A program made the position numbers and the translations under genes. This document shows positions 7,321-18,100 of a stretch of 43,863 nucleotides of DNA, piece by piece. The notes below the pieces were generated by a model. It worked only from the letters and a program-made list of their open reading frames with translations. It was not told where the DNA came from and ran no database searches. The stretch comes from a virus: positions 1-43,863 of the IMG/VR virus record IMGVR_UViG_3300001473_000111; one strand, given 5' to 3'. Numbering within the stretch: the first letter of the stretch is position 1; every line of letters starts with the position of its first letter.

Positions 7321-8036
7321 CAGCGCGTCGCAGCGAAATCCGCCGGCTCGACACTGTCGGCGCGCATCGCCGGGTAGTGGCGAAACGGGAACGTGCTCGG
7401 CCAGCGGAAAGCGATGAATTTCGAACGGGGAAACGAGCTTATAGTCACAGCGTTCTGCTGGTTGCCACCCATCAAAAAGACGCGGGCCGTGCGCGGGTCG
7501 TAACCGACCACGATACCGACATGACCGGCCTTGGCGTTCCAGCGAATGACGCCGATCGATCCGACGATCGGTCCGCCGGCATCAATGCCGAAGTCGCGCC
7601 AGGCCTGTGCCCAGAACGGATTTGACGGTACCGGCTCGTCCGGTAGCGTCTTGACGATGCAGGTTTCTACTGCGTCGCCGCACCAGGGCAACTTTGCCGG
7701 ATTGCCGAGAAACTTGCCGTCGCGCAACCAGCGTGAAAGCGCCGTGTTATTGCGCTTCTCGTGAAGGCCCATGCGGCGGTCCATTTCAGCGAGCCAGGGC
7801 GGCATGGACTGACCCGGAACGTCTTTGGTCGGGACCCGGCGCTTGCCCGACGGATCGATCCGAAGCGCCTTGACCGTGTCGCTATCAGCCAGGCCCGAGA
7901 TCCGCAGGCCCTTGTCCGCCTGGAAGGCTTTGAGCGCTGACGTCGTTCCGTTGCCGATGTCGCCGTCTGCTTTGAGCTGCGCACCATGTGCATTGAGCCG
8001 CTGCTGCAGCCATTTGTTGAATGCAAGGTTACTCAT
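7320..8036 (-). CDS. Endolysin: peptidoglycan-binding domain plus TIGR02594-type peptidase
   Basis: A 238-residue lysis enzyme. Residues 1-60 form a PG_binding_1-like domain (LKADGDIGNGTTSALKAFQA). Residues ~75-210 match the TIGR02594 cysteine-peptidase pattern, with likely catalytic C119 (PWCGDAVET), H172 (AGHVGIVVG) and N192 (GGNQQN). It would cut peptide bonds in peptidoglycan. There is no signal peptide, so export would depend on the holin next door. The start at 8036 follows a strong AGGAGGGTGAC site; the longer frame from 8081 would begin inside a terminator hairpin. It overlaps the holin gene as TGATG. Confidence 0.87.
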   Translation of the reverse strand: MSNLAFNKWLQQRLNAHGAQLKADGDIGNGTTSALKAFQADKGLRISGLADSDTVKALRIDPSGKRRVPTKDVPGQSMPPWLAEMDRRMGLHEKRNNTALSRWLRDGKFLGNPAKLPWCGDAVETCIVKTLPDEPVPSNPFWAQAWRDFGIDAGGPIVGSIGVIRWNAKAGHVGIVVGYDPRTARVFLMGGNQQNAVTISSFPRSKFIAFRWPSTFPFRHYPAMRADSVEPADFAATR

Positions 8037-8057
8037 GTCACCCTCCTGTCGGGCATG

Positions 8058-8079
8058 AAAAAGCCGCCCTAACGGCGGC
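8058..8079 (-). terminator. Intrinsic terminator after tail-spike gene
   Basis: A perfect 6-bp GC stem, GCCGCC/GGCGGC (8063-8079) with a 5-nt loop, is followed on the minus strand by TTTTTC (8062-8057). It lies between the tail-spike stop and the endolysin ribosome site, so the lysis genes need read-through, antitermination or their own promoter. Confidence 0.8.
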
Positions 8080-8106
8080 ACGGAACGTGCGAAATTTCGG
8101 AAACAA

Positions 8107-10761
8107 TCAGTCGGTGGTTGGCCGGTAGAACGTGGTCTCCCTGTAGAGCGTCATACCCTTGCCATCGGCCACGACCTTGCCGGCCGATCCGAGGGCAAGG
8201 CCCTTGGCAAAGTCCGCTCGAATTTCAAGGGTGTGTGTTGACCCGCCCGCGCGGTTCACAATTGTGAGCAACTGGCCCATACGCTGACCCATATTGATCA
8301 GCTCGTCGATCCAGACACCGGAAGCTGTGCAGGTCACGCGTACGATTATGAGATCCGCATTGTTGTACTTCAGATCGATCACCTGACCGCCCGCAGCGGC
8401 GTAGGTCAGATTGTGAAACGCCGCCAACTCCTTGAATTCTGAGCCATCGACAAGACCTATCCTGTAGTCCCACCCTAGCTTCGCGTCGGCACCCTTGTTG
8501 ATGTATGCGTCTTCGTTGGTTGGAACGGCATCTCCGATGACCGGTTTCAGACAGATCGCGGTCCCGTCGGCGTTGTTGAGGTCAAATATCCCGCCCCATG
8601 TCCCGGTCACCTCGACCTCACCAGTTCGGACATCACTGGTGGCCGCAAGGATCTCAAACAGGTAGGGATCGGTGCCCGTGTGATCATTCAGGTCGATAAG
8701 CGTCTTGTCGACGGTGAAAACGGCACCTGAGCCCGCGCTGACGACGCGGGCATTGTTAACCGCGCCGGCCAGTTTGAGATCGCAATTTTTTAGGTGTGCC
8801 GCGCAATCGGTTCCCTCGATGACGTGGTCATGATCGGTTACTTCGCAGTTCAGGTTCTTGAGCTTTATTCCGGAGATCGGATTGCCGCTCTGGCCGGATA
8901 CAAGAACCGCGGCCGCGGGCGTGTCGGATACGAGCCCGTCAACCAGGACATCCTTGGTCGCATCGCTGGCGAACTGTTGGAGAATATGAACGCCGTACTT
9001 TGTGCCAAGCGCCTTGATGTTTTTGAAAACGATCCCCTTCCCGCGCGCTTGGAAACCCGCGCCGGTGGCGTCTTCGCCCCGCACGGCACCGGACGCGGTA
9101 CAGTTGGCGAATGTCACGTTCAGCGCGTCGTGGTGAGTGTCGAAAGGATCGGCCCAGCAATCCGCGCCGAGGCTATCGGAGATGTTGTGCCCGATCGACT
9201 GACCAAAGAGGCGGATATCGGAGCCTGCGGAAACGCCGTCCTGGTTGGTCGTATAGACGTGGCGGCAGATTCGGCCCGTCACGCTCCGCCAGCTGTTGCG
9301 TTGACCGCTCTTGTCATTGATCAGATATCCGTAGCGGCTGTTCGACGGATCGTTTGAGAGGTTTCCGCCGGAGATCCCGGCCGCGTCGATCTCCGTGCAG
9401 CCGCGGAATTCGAGGGCGACGGCCCAGCCTTTCACGACTTCCAGGTCGCGGAAACGCGGGTTGACCAGACCGGTCGCCTGAAACTGTGGCTGCGTCCAAT
9501 TGGCCGCGTCCCCTGCTGCGTCCGTGTCAAATGCCAGGCCATGAAGCTCCTGCTTGAATGGCTGCAGCACAGCGACGCGAATGTTCGTCGGACTTCCAGG
9601 GACGTCCGACACGAAGCGTTTGGCGAGGTAGATCGTATTGGTTGCTACCGCCACGATACGGCCGATCTCGCCCCAGAACTGGCCAGCAATTCCCGAGCCG
9701 GCCCATTGATCGTCTGACACAACCTTGACCAAGTCACCCACGACATAGCTGTGCGCGGAACCGAAGGTGACGCTCGCAACCGGTGAGGTCACAGCCGCGC
9801 CGTTGGAAACGTCCACAGTATCGGCATTGTTGATTGATGTTGCGACGGTCTCGGTCTGCACGCTTGCAGACATGGACAGCGAGACGACGTTGGCCCCTTG
9901 GATAAGGATTGCACCGAAAGCCAGGATGACGATGTTGATGTCGGAAACGGTCAGGCCTGTCAGAACGAGATAGCGGCCACCCGGGTTGAATATCAGGACA
10001 CTGCCGTCGGAATCATTGATCGCAGCCTGAATGGCAGCGCTGTCATCCGTGACACCGTCACCCACCGCACCATAGTGCTTGATCGTCTTCGCCCCGCCGG
10101 GCGACCAGTTCGCGCCATCATTCGTCGTCAGGGCCGTGCCGGCGGCATCGCGCTGATAGACCAGGATTTCGCCGGCATGGATCACCTTGATCTCGTTAAG
10201 GCCGGCGTCGACATTCGCGGCCTCGGCGATCGCGCGCGAGGCGAACGGAGCGCCAGCCAGAGACGCACTGGCGGCAGCGGCGCCGGCAGACGCCAGGGCG
10301 TTCGCCGCGTGCCCTTCCGCCGCGGTGATTTCGGCCGCGGTCGGGCCTTCGATGGGCTGACCGGTGGCGTCGAACATCGGCACGGTGTTTGCCCGGGTCG
10401 CAGCATCCGGAAACGGGTCGATCGATTCCCCTTCCGGCACGCGCAAGGATCTGGAGAGATCGTTTTCCGGAAGCGGTCCGAGGCGGGTCCAGGACCCCGC
10501 GCCGGCCTCGCCCGTCTTCTGATACACCCCGTTATTGGAAGGCGTATCGCCCCAGATACGCGCCAGGGCTCCGGCGTTCCAGTTGAGGTCGGCTTGCAGC
10601 TCGGCGAGCGTCGCATAATCCGTTCCGAGATCGGAACTCACCTGAGACGTGACCTTGCTGAATTCGATCACCGCCAGCGACTTCTGACCGCCCGATTCCA
10701 CATGTCCAAACAGCTCGGTGACCACGGAGGCCTGTGGAAGATTGTCCGTCTTTACGCCCAT
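8107..10761 (-). CDS. Tail spike with pectate-lyase-like beta-helix
   Basis: An 884-residue receptor-binding or depolymerase protein. The N-terminal ~220 residues include an Ala-rich helical linker (ITAAEGHAANALASAGAAAA). At about residues 225-250 stands the hallmark of pectate-lyase-fold tail spikes, KHYGAVGDGVTDDSAAIQAA. A long right-handed beta-helix type sequence follows (VLVDGLVSD, GIKLKNLNCEV, HLKNCDLKLAG). The last ~150 residues form a compact beta domain, probably for trimerisation. It would bind and perhaps degrade host surface polysaccharide. It follows the J-like tip protein by 9 bp and ends before a terminator. The substrate cannot be told from sequence. Confidence 0.87.
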   Translation of the reverse strand: MGVKTDNLPQASVVTELFGHVESGGQKSLAVIEFSKVTSQVSSDLGTDYATLAELQADLNWNAGALARIWGDTPSNNGVYQKTGEAGAGSWTRLGPLPENDLSRSLRVPEGESIDPFPDAATRANTVPMFDATGQPIEGPTAAEITAAEGHAANALASAGAAAASASLAGAPFASRAIAEAANVDAGLNEIKVIHAGEILVYQRDAAGTALTTNDGANWSPGGAKTIKHYGAVGDGVTDDSAAIQAAINDSDGSVLIFNPGGRYLVLTGLTVSDINIVILAFGAILIQGANVVSLSMSASVQTETVATSINNADTVDVSNGAAVTSPVASVTFGSAHSYVVGDLVKVVSDDQWAGSGIAGQFWGEIGRIVAVATNTIYLAKRFVSDVPGSPTNIRVAVLQPFKQELHGLAFDTDAAGDAANWTQPQFQATGLVNPRFRDLEVVKGWAVALEFRGCTEIDAAGISGGNLSNDPSNSRYGYLINDKSGQRNSWRSVTGRICRHVYTTNQDGVSAGSDIRLFGQSIGHNISDSLGADCWADPFDTHHDALNVTFANCTASGAVRGEDATGAGFQARGKGIVFKNIKALGTKYGVHILQQFASDATKDVLVDGLVSDTPAAAVLVSGQSGNPISGIKLKNLNCEVTDHDHVIEGTDCAAHLKNCDLKLAGAVNNARVVSAGSGAVFTVDKTLIDLNDHTGTDPYLFEILAATSDVRTGEVEVTGTWGGIFDLNNADGTAICLKPVIGDAVPTNEDAYINKGADAKLGWDYRIGLVDGSEFKELAAFHNLTYAAAGGQVIDLKYNNADLIIVRVTCTASGVWIDELINMGQRMGQLLTIVNRAGGSTHTLEIRADFAKGLALGSAGKVVADGKGMTLYRETTFYRPTTD

Positions 10762-10770
10762 GAATGTCTC

Positions 10771-13764
10771 CTACGTGACGGTGACCGTGAACGGCCCGGC
10801 GATCGGCCCCGGCTGATCGTCCTGGTTCTGCGGTTCGAGGTAATAGTCATAGCTGCCGGCAGGCAGCAGGCTGGTGTCCTGACCGGTCGCATCGCCGTCG
10901 ATCACCTCAAGGGTCGACGACTTCGAGACGGCATGCGTCCCGATCAGATGGGTCAGCTTGTCGAGCGTGCCGCCGCTGGCGAGCCGGTAGATCGCGACCT
11001 CGGCAACATTGTCGTCGTTCTGCGTGACGATCGTGATCGTGGCGTGCGCCGTAGCGCCGACAACGCCGCTGCCCGCGCCGAGTGCGAGCGGCAAGCCGGC
11101 ATCGTCTTCGCCGATCGTGACCGTGGCGATGGTGTTGTATGGCCCGGGCGTGCCGTTCGGTGTCAGGGCGCGGGCGCGCAGATCGACATTGTTGCCGCTG
11201 ATGTAGCCCGCAATCGATGTACCGCCATCCCCGGATGTGATCGTGACCGTGGTCCAGGTGACATCGCCGGTCAGCCGATGGTCGATTTCGAAAGTCCCGA
11301 TAATGGCCGCGCTGCCGCTGCCTGGCTCGATCAGGAGATCAAGACCATTGACATCTCCGGTACCGGCAAGACCGGTCCTGACAGCGGTGAAGACGGGCGC
11401 GGACGGGATCAGAAGCGGGTCATTCAGTTCGCTGCCGACAACGCCGGACCATGTTGGCGGGTTCTCTGCATCCGTCAGGGTGTCGACCTCGGGCGAGGCG
11501 TCGATCATGGTGACAAAGCTTGTAAAATTTTCACCCGACTCGATCCCCTTGATGATCAGAGCCTTGCTTTCCGAGACCGCCTTGCCGAAATGGACGAGAT
11601 CCCCCGCGATCGGCAGAGCGCCGGCGCCTTCCAGCGAGAGCGAGTTGGTCGCACCGGCAATGGTGCCGACACTACGCACCGTTGAAACGCCGATTGTGTC
11701 CGCCTCCGAAATCCCGGAACGGAACCGGATGGCGTAGCTTTCGCCCGCTTCCATCGTCACCTGCTCGTCCAGCACCACGATGCGGCCCTCGACGGCGACA
11801 ACCCGGGCGGCAATCTGTGTTTCTTCCAGGGCGTCAAAGGACCCCATGACCAGGTCGCCGCGGGTCGCCACGCGCGCAGCACCATCTTGCAACGCGCTGT
11901 AGACATTGGGCCGGTAGATCAGCTCGTATTGCCGGCGCCGGGCCTCGATCCAGATTTCGTCCGGATCGGTCTTGCCGGGAAGTTCGATTTCCTCGGTCAA
12001 GGTGATTTCGCCGGAAAAGCCAGGCCAGGGAATGATCCGCTCGGCCGGTTCATAGTCGTTGGTCTCGTCGAAGAACGGGATCCGGAACGCGTCGGGCGGG
12101 TTCAGATAGGCGCGCTGCCAGCGGAAACTGTCCGAGTTGCGCGGGTTGATATGATCGATGACGAGGTCCTGCGGCTTGTCGACGACGACGCCCCACAGAA
12201 CGCCGTCGTGGCGAGGCGACGCCCGCCCTGCCCCGGCGCCCAGTTGAAGGGTTTCCAGAAGCGACAGATCCGCATCGAGCACAAAATTGTACTCAAGTCC
12301 TTTCGCCGCGCAGAACTCGTGCCATTCGGCGAGTTGCTCCAGATCGATACCGCCGTCAGTGACCGGATAGGCGTTCGCGGGACACTGAAGCGCAAAACGG
12401 AAGTTCGACGCCGGATTTGCGGTTTCGCGTTCAATCCATGTCCCGCTTGTGCTGTCCCAATCGAGCGCGACCCGGGAACAGAGCGCCGAGAAGTTGTCGA
12501 GCGAGCCGTTCAGCTGGTAGGTCGCCTTGATCCGGACTGCCGCAATCGCGATCGGATGCTCGAAGTTGAGCGGGTATTCCGGCCGGATGGTCTGGACCGC
12601 GACGAGCACAGACCGGTCCTGAACACGCGAACTGGTCCGCTCGTCGGTCATCCGGGTGACCTCGATCTCGTAGCGACCACGGGAGGGAAAATCCCAGCTG
12701 TGCTGCCGATAAAACGCTTCCCGCTTGGCGGCCGAGACATTGAGCGTGGTGACGTCGGTCCAGTCGTCCCCACTGTCCTGAGCCCGGTACCGGATGCGAA
12801 CCGACACGGTCAACGACTGCAGATTGCCGTTGCTGTCATAATTGAATAGCCCGCCCGGAAACGAGATGATCACCGAGGCGCCGGTACCGTTCGCCGCAGA
12901 ATAACGCACGACAGGTTCCTCGGTCGCCGGGCCTGAAATGACATTGCCGGCATCGTTGCGCGGCAACGGACGGGTCAGATCACTGCCGGCAAGATCCTCG
13001 ATCACCTGACGCGGATAGAGCGTGATCGGCTCATCCGTCGGCCAGCCTTCGCGGGTCTCGATTTCGACCTCGTCATATTCGTCCAGGTCAGTCGTGCCGA
13101 TCTTGAAGTCACTCAGTTTCATCGGGCCGTAGCCGAAGACGAAAAGCGAGCGAATGTATTGAACATCGCCGACGATCTCTGTGTAGGAAATCGCTCCGAA
13201 TGGCGGTGCGTATCTGTGCTTGCCAAATAGCACCGGCACGGGCGCGTCCGGCGCGAGTCGGTTCTTCCAGCCCGTGATCGTATAGGACTGGTTGACGTCG
13301 TCGTCCGAGGTTGCCGGCGTGTCGGGCTTGGCCGGTGGCACGAGCGCATTGATCAACAAATTGCCGAGCGCCGTCACCCCGAAGGTCAGGAGACCTTGAG
13401 CGACACCGGCCGAGATGCCGAGTGCGCCCGCGAGCGGGACCGCCCAGAACTGCCCGATTGCGATCGCTGCGATCGCGACAACGACCTGCAGGATCGAACG
13501 TAAAGCGCTCTTGCCGGGCAGCACGCGAATGACAACGCGCACGCCCGGCCGAGGCCGCACAAACTGCCAGTTATCGCGCGCAATCACGGCGGTGCCGCGC
13601 TCAGAGACAAGCACCACGCGGATCGGCAGCCCCTTTCCGATGGCCTGCGGCAGGGCTGTCGCGACAACCTCGGCAATGGTGAAGCCGTGCGGCAGTTCCA
13701 TATCGATCCGCCCGGCTCCCGGGTCAAACAGCGGTGCGGCAAGGACGGGGAAAGTTTCGCTCAT
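10771..13764 (-). CDS. Tail tip / host-specificity protein (lambda gpJ-like)
   Basis: A 997-residue protein at the gpJ position, after the NlpC/P60 peptidase. The N terminus (GHGxT-like IAEVVATALP, then RPRPGVRVVIRVLPGKSALR) is followed by a hydrophobic Gly/Ala segment around residues 90-145 typical of TipJ proteins. Then come the central conserved tail-hub domains (FGKHRYAPPFGAISYTE, DAFRIPFFDETNDYEPAERI). The C-terminal ~250 residues look like fibronectin/Ig-type beta repeats. It should form the tail tip that organises fibres and contacts the receptor. It overlaps the upstream gene by 4 bp (ATGA). Confidence 0.88.
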   Translation of the reverse strand: MSETFPVLAAPLFDPGAGRIDMELPHGFTIAEVVATALPQAIGKGLPIRVVLVSERGTAVIARDNWQFVRPRPGVRVVIRVLPGKSALRSILQVVVAIAAIAIGQFWAVPLAGALGISAGVAQGLLTFGVTALGNLLINALVPPAKPDTPATSDDDVNQSYTITGWKNRLAPDAPVPVLFGKHRYAPPFGAISYTEIVGDVQYIRSLFVFGYGPMKLSDFKIGTTDLDEYDEVEIETREGWPTDEPITLYPRQVIEDLAGSDLTRPLPRNDAGNVISGPATEEPVVRYSAANGTGASVIISFPGGLFNYDSNGNLQSLTVSVRIRYRAQDSGDDWTDVTTLNVSAAKREAFYRQHSWDFPSRGRYEIEVTRMTDERTSSRVQDRSVLVAVQTIRPEYPLNFEHPIAIAAVRIKATYQLNGSLDNFSALCSRVALDWDSTSGTWIERETANPASNFRFALQCPANAYPVTDGGIDLEQLAEWHEFCAAKGLEYNFVLDADLSLLETLQLGAGAGRASPRHDGVLWGVVVDKPQDLVIDHINPRNSDSFRWQRAYLNPPDAFRIPFFDETNDYEPAERIIPWPGFSGEITLTEEIELPGKTDPDEIWIEARRRQYELIYRPNVYSALQDGAARVATRGDLVMGSFDALEETQIAARVVAVEGRIVVLDEQVTMEAGESYAIRFRSGISEADTIGVSTVRSVGTIAGATNSLSLEGAGALPIAGDLVHFGKAVSESKALIIKGIESGENFTSFVTMIDASPEVDTLTDAENPPTWSGVVGSELNDPLLIPSAPVFTAVRTGLAGTGDVNGLDLLIEPGSGSAAIIGTFEIDHRLTGDVTWTTVTITSGDGGTSIAGYISGNNVDLRARALTPNGTPGPYNTIATVTIGEDDAGLPLALGAGSGVVGATAHATITIVTQNDDNVAEVAIYRLASGGTLDKLTHLIGTHAVSKSSTLEVIDGDATGQDTSLLPAGSYDYYLEPQNQDDQPGPIAGPFTVTVT

Positions 13765-14177
13765 ATCCCTTCCCTCACATCAACGTGTCGGTAGTGACCG
13801 ATGAGACGTGGTCTCCAGGACCCGGTCCGATAGCTTTCGACCTTCGCCTGGTCCTCGCCCTGGATGTGCAGCATGACGCCGTTTCGAACTACAAGGCCGC
13901 AATGCGCGGCCGTCGGACCGATGCGGAAAAGTGCGACGTCAAAGGCTTCCGGCGCACCCTCGACCTTGCGCCAGGGACCGATCTCGATCGCGCTGGAGAA
14001 GAGCCCGTCCAGTTCCCGGCGTTCATCGCAGCTGACATAGTCGCCGGCATAGGACGTCAGCTGCATGCCAAGCTCGGCGGCATAGACATGGACAACCAGG
14101 CCGTAGCAATCGCAGCCGGACCGGTCCCGTCCGAATTCCTCAAACGGTATGCCGATGTATCCGTTGCTCCAACTCAT
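13761..14177 (-). CDS. NlpC/P60-family tail tip peptidase (lambda gpK-like)
   Basis: A 138-residue papain-like cell-wall peptidase. The motif GCDCYGLVVHVY places the nucleophile at C24. AAHCGLVV supplies H92, and H104 (VMLHI) is a possible further polar residue. Proteins of this kind at the tail tip locally open peptidoglycan during DNA injection or mature the tip. It is located between the DUF1833-like protein and the gpJ-like protein, as in many alphaproteobacterial siphoviruses, and overlaps both by 4 bp. It is shorter than lambda gpK and lacks the JAMM domain. Confidence 0.85.
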   Translation of the reverse strand: MSWSNGYIGIPFEEFGRDRSGCDCYGLVVHVYAAELGMQLTSYAGDYVSCDERRELDGLFSSAIEIGPWRKVEGAPEAFDVALFRIGPTAAHCGLVVRNGVMLHIQGEDQAKVESYRTGSWRPRLIGHYRHVDVREGI

Positions 14178-14698
14178 CTGTGCAGTCCCGGAAAACGTTG
14201 TTTGGTCATGCGGGCCGCCGGGAAGCTCTCTTCCTCGATCGGCTGCCGGCTGAGATAAAGCGTGATCTCCGAGGCATCTCCCTCGGAACGAACCAGTTTC
14301 AGGTCCCTGAATTCGGCCTCCACCTGGTCAGGCGAGGATGCGAGCACGAGCGCCAGATGCACCGTTGCCTGTGTCGTCAAGCTTTGTAGAACGTCGGCAA
14401 TCCCCGTGGTGACGTTCTCAAGCACGATCGCAGCCTCCGCCGGCGCTTCTTCCATGTCGCTCGGCATGTCGGTCGAAACGAGCACGAACTGAAACGGCTC
14501 GGTAACCGGGCTGGCGCCGTTGAAGGTGGATCGTGTTCCATAGGCAAGCGGGTCATCGCTGAGCCGCTCGGTCGGATCGGTGGAAAGGCGCACCGGGTCG
14601 GTAAGCGCCTCGTGTTCGATGTGAAACAGCGCAACCTCGACCTCGTCCGTCGAGTGTTCCTCGAACGAAAGCCGTTGGTTCAGAGAAACGCGCCTCAC
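14174..14698 (-). CDS. Minor tail protein, DUF1833-like
   Basis: A 174-residue protein. The stretch RLSFEEHSTDEVEVALFHIE, then RLSTDPTERLSDDPLAYGTR, is the signature I associate with DUF1833, a family of minor tail proteins placed after the tape measure. The start is taken as GTG at 14698 because it overlaps the previous stop as GTGA, keeping the coupling seen throughout the operon, and because similarity starts right there; the ATG at 14779 lies well inside the neighbour. It probably belongs to the tail tip, in the region occupied by lambda gpL. Confidence 0.8.
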   Translation of the reverse strand: MRRVSLNQRLSFEEHSTDEVEVALFHIEHEALTDPVRLSTDPTERLSDDPLAYGTRSTFNGASPVTEPFQFVLVSTDMPSDMEEAPAEAAIVLENVTTGIADVLQSLTTQATVHLALVLASSPDQVEAEFRDLKLVRSEGDASEITLYLSRQPIEEESFPAARMTKQRFPGLHR

Positions 14699-15114
14699 GG
14701 CATCACCGTGACCGGAAACGTGATCACGAACCGAATGCCGCGCATCGTGATTGCCGGCATCGATTCCCCAAAGAGGCAAAGCCAGTGCGCCGCAATCAGG
14801 ACCGGCTCGTCGTCCGGGGCAAGCAGCGGCTCTCCGTCCGGCGTGAGCAGCTCCCAGCCATCTGTCAGCGGGTCCGGCATCACAAACGGCAATGTGCCGA
14901 GCGCGGTTTCGTTCCGGTGGAAATTCTCAAAGATGGCGACCTGGTCGCGCGTGACACTCATGGAAAGCGAAACGAACTGGGCGGCAGAGGAAAATCGGCG
15001 GCGATATCCGGGAGGGCCTGTTTCAGCGCGGCGGCGCAGACGCGGGTCCTGGTGTTGCTTTTGGAAGCCGGAGCGTTGTGGTTTCGGCAACTCGGTCGGC
15101 CAGACGGGGATCAT
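14695..15114 (-). CDS. Minor tail protein (lambda gpM position)
   Basis: A 139-residue protein starting MIPVWPTELPKPQRSGF, with a basic N terminus and a beta-rich core (DQVAIFENFHRNETALGTLP). The ending, MRGIRFVITFPVTVMP, is typical of small tail-tip proteins encoded directly after the tape measure. It overlaps the tape measure stop and the next start by 4 bp each. No specific family is claimed; position and pattern support a gpM-like baseplate or tip role. Confidence 0.78.
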   Translation of the reverse strand: MIPVWPTELPKPQRSGFQKQHQDPRLRRRAETGPPGYRRRFSSAAQFVSLSMSVTRDQVAIFENFHRNETALGTLPFVMPDPLTDGWELLTPDGEPLLAPDDEPVLIAAHWLCLFGESMPAITMRGIRFVITFPVTVMP

Positions 15115-18100
15115 CGGTTGACCCTTTGCTTCTTGAGCCCGAATGTCCTTCGAAGCGTGCGCTGTGCAGCGCCGCCCGGTGTCTCCATCGCATCGGAGAC
15201 CTGCTCGGCAGCAATGAACTTGATGCTGCGGCCGCCGCGCTCGTCACGTTCTTCTTCAAACTCGATCTGCGCATTCGAATAGTTGTGCACCTCGATCTTG
15301 ATCCGATCGTCATTTGCGGCCGCACCGCGCATCGACGGCATCGCTCCGGATCCCGCGTAGGGCGTGACATAACCGCCCGACCGGAAACCCTTGAGCGTGT
15401 TCCGATGCAAGGCATCGAGCGCGTCGACGCCGATCCGGCGTGTAGCCGGTGCGCTGAAGACATATTCGTTTGCATGCACGACACCGGCGACGTCAGTGTC
15501 AGCGCCTGGACCCGTCGGTCCGCCGCGGTTGAACCCGAACAGCCTGCCGATGCCGCCGAAGATTGCGGAAAAGAACCCGCCAAAGCCGCCGCCACCCCCT
15601 GCCCCGGCTCCTGCCTCGCCCAGACCGCCGAAAATGTTCTGAATCCCGTCGGTCATCGTGCCGGCGAGCTGCTGAGACTGACCAGCAAACGAGGTCGCCG
15701 TTTTTGCAAGCGAGCTGCTGCCGTCGGCGAGCGAGGTGATCGCCTTGCCGATCCCGCCGTCGAACCGATTCAGGTTGGATGAGACCGTCGTGAGGTCTGT
15801 GCCGAACACATTGAGAGCGTCTTGCGCCGCTTCCAGGCGTCCGGTCCAGTTGTGCATTGCCTCCGGGTTCGCCCACGAAAAGCCGCGAGGGCGTTCGAAG
15901 CCTCCGAAAGCTGCCGTTGCCTCTCTGACGTTGCTGCTTCCGAGTAGGTTCCGGTAAGCCCGGCCTTCTGTCGTCATCAGTTCGTGCCAGGCAAAGTCGA
16001 GCTGACCTCGGACATTGCCAAGGTTCTGGCGCCCGCCGATGAAATCAAACAGGTTGAAGCGTCGGTCATTGTGCTGGAAGAGACCGAACGCATTTCCGCC
16101 GTCGCCGATCGCAAACGGGTTGAATGCGCTCTCGGCCGAGACGTTGCCGAGGATGCCGGCAACCTGATGCGGCTGCAGGCCCTTGCCGATGAAATAGTTC
16201 CAGATCTGCGCGGCGACCGAGCCGCCGGTTGATGGCGCGATCGCAGATGACCCCGCCGCTGTCGGGAGGACCGCCGCGGCGGCCGCGGGAGCAGATACTG
16301 CCGGGCTGTAACTCGCGACTGAGGATGATGCAGTGCCGCGTCCACGGCCAAAGCCTCCGCCGAACAAGGAGCCGAACAACCGCGACAGGAAGTCGTTTGG
16401 CGCCGGGCCGCCAAGCAGGAAATTAATCTGACCGGACAGGAAGTCGCGCAGGATCTGCTTTGCGAGCCGTTCCAGCACGTCGGAAAGATCCTCGCCGTTG
16501 ACGATGGCGTCCGCCAGACCGTCGGCCAGTTCTTCACGAAGCGGCTCGGTGGCTTCGCGCAGATCATTGGTGCGCCGCTCGGCAATGACAAGCTGTGCGG
16601 CGTAAGCGCTCGGTCCGTTCCCCGATGCGATTTCATTGAGACGCTCAAGAGCCGCCGCGGCATCATCGGTCGCAGCCGCATAGTCGCGCATCGCTTTGAC
16701 ACGGGCATCGTCGGCATTGCCGCCGGCGCGCGCGAACAGGCCTTCGTTTTCCAGTTCGGCGATCCGATGAAGACGTTCGGCCAGTTCCTCGGCGGGTGTC
16801 CGGCTCGCCTCGATCAGTTTCTTGACTTCGGCAAGGCGTTTTTCAAGCTCTCTGTCGCTGGAGGCGTTGAGCTTGTCGATGACCTTCTGATAGTCCTCGG
16901 CCGCCTTTACCCGCGCATCGGCCGCCTGGCTCGCGGTCAGAAAGCCCTGTTCCTCGGCCGCGGCAATGTCCTTCAGTGTCTCCCGGTATTTGTCCGCTGC
17001 CGGCGTAATTCGGTCGATCCAGGTATCCGCAAGTTTTTCAAGACGCTTACGCTCTTCTTCCGCCAGGAAGTCACGGTCCTGATTCTGGCCGGGCGCTTCT
17101 TCTGATCCGAAAACAAAACCATCCGTGAGACCGTTGCGCCGATCGAGAATGTCCTGCAGCCGTTCGAGTTCTTCGTTCATGCGCGCCAGATCGTGGCGCG
17201 CCGTATCGAGTTGCGGCAGGAATCGCGTATCGCGCTGCGACCGGGTTTCAAGGTCCTCAATCCGTTGAAGCAGTACGATCCGGTCGTTCAGAAGGGTGTT
17301 GAATCGCTCCTGGACAAGCCGCGTGGATTGATCCTCGGCCTCACGCGTAAGATCGATGAGAGAACTGAAGCCGGCAAGGACAGTTGCCAGAAATTCGGCA
17401 AGCGCTTGAGCCGCCGGTGCCGCATCAAACAACGCTCGCGTCAAGTTCCGATCGATCGTTTGAGCCGCCTTGGTGAGTTCGCTGTCGAGCTCCTCTGCGC
17501 GGCGAACGACTTCATCGTCAAAAATGAGACCGAGATCACGTGACTCCTCGATCATCCGTCGCAGGTTCTCAGAACCACGATCGATCAGCTCGACAAACCG
17601 CTCGCCGGCAGTTCCGCCGAAAATTTCGTCTGCAATCCGGATCTGCGCGGCCCGGTCGAAGTTTTCGAGGCGCTCGACGATCTCGACCAGCAGTTCGGAC
17701 GGGTTCTTCAGCTGCTTGCGCAGTTCTTCCGCGCTGAACCCGAGGCGCTCAAACGCTTCGGCTGCCGGCCCTGCCCCTGTCAGGATGAATTCGTCGGCAC
17801 GCAGATTGAGTTCCTTGATGCCGTCTGTCAGCGCATCGACCGAAATGCGGTTCCGGTCGGCAACAAGCTGCAACTCCTGAAACGCTTCGACATCAAGACC
17901 AGCCCGGCGCGCGGCGTCGCCAACCTCAGCGATGGACCGTGCAGCATCGCGGGACGACGTGACAACCCTGGAGAAACCAAGCGCGAGCGCCCCAATACCA
18001 ATTGCAGCGGCTGCGCCGGCAGGCCCCATGGCACGCAGCCCTGCTCCAGCGGCCCCGAGATTTGTCGACAGTCCAGCCGCGCTGGTCTTGAGTTCGCTGA

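Noticed and set aside
9898-11685. Rightward 595-codon open frame across the tail spike and J-like genes
   Set aside because: It is the codon-aligned complement of two well-supported leftward genes and crosses their boundary; the product has no recognisable domain and an excess of Arg, Gly and Asp typical of antisense high-GC frames.
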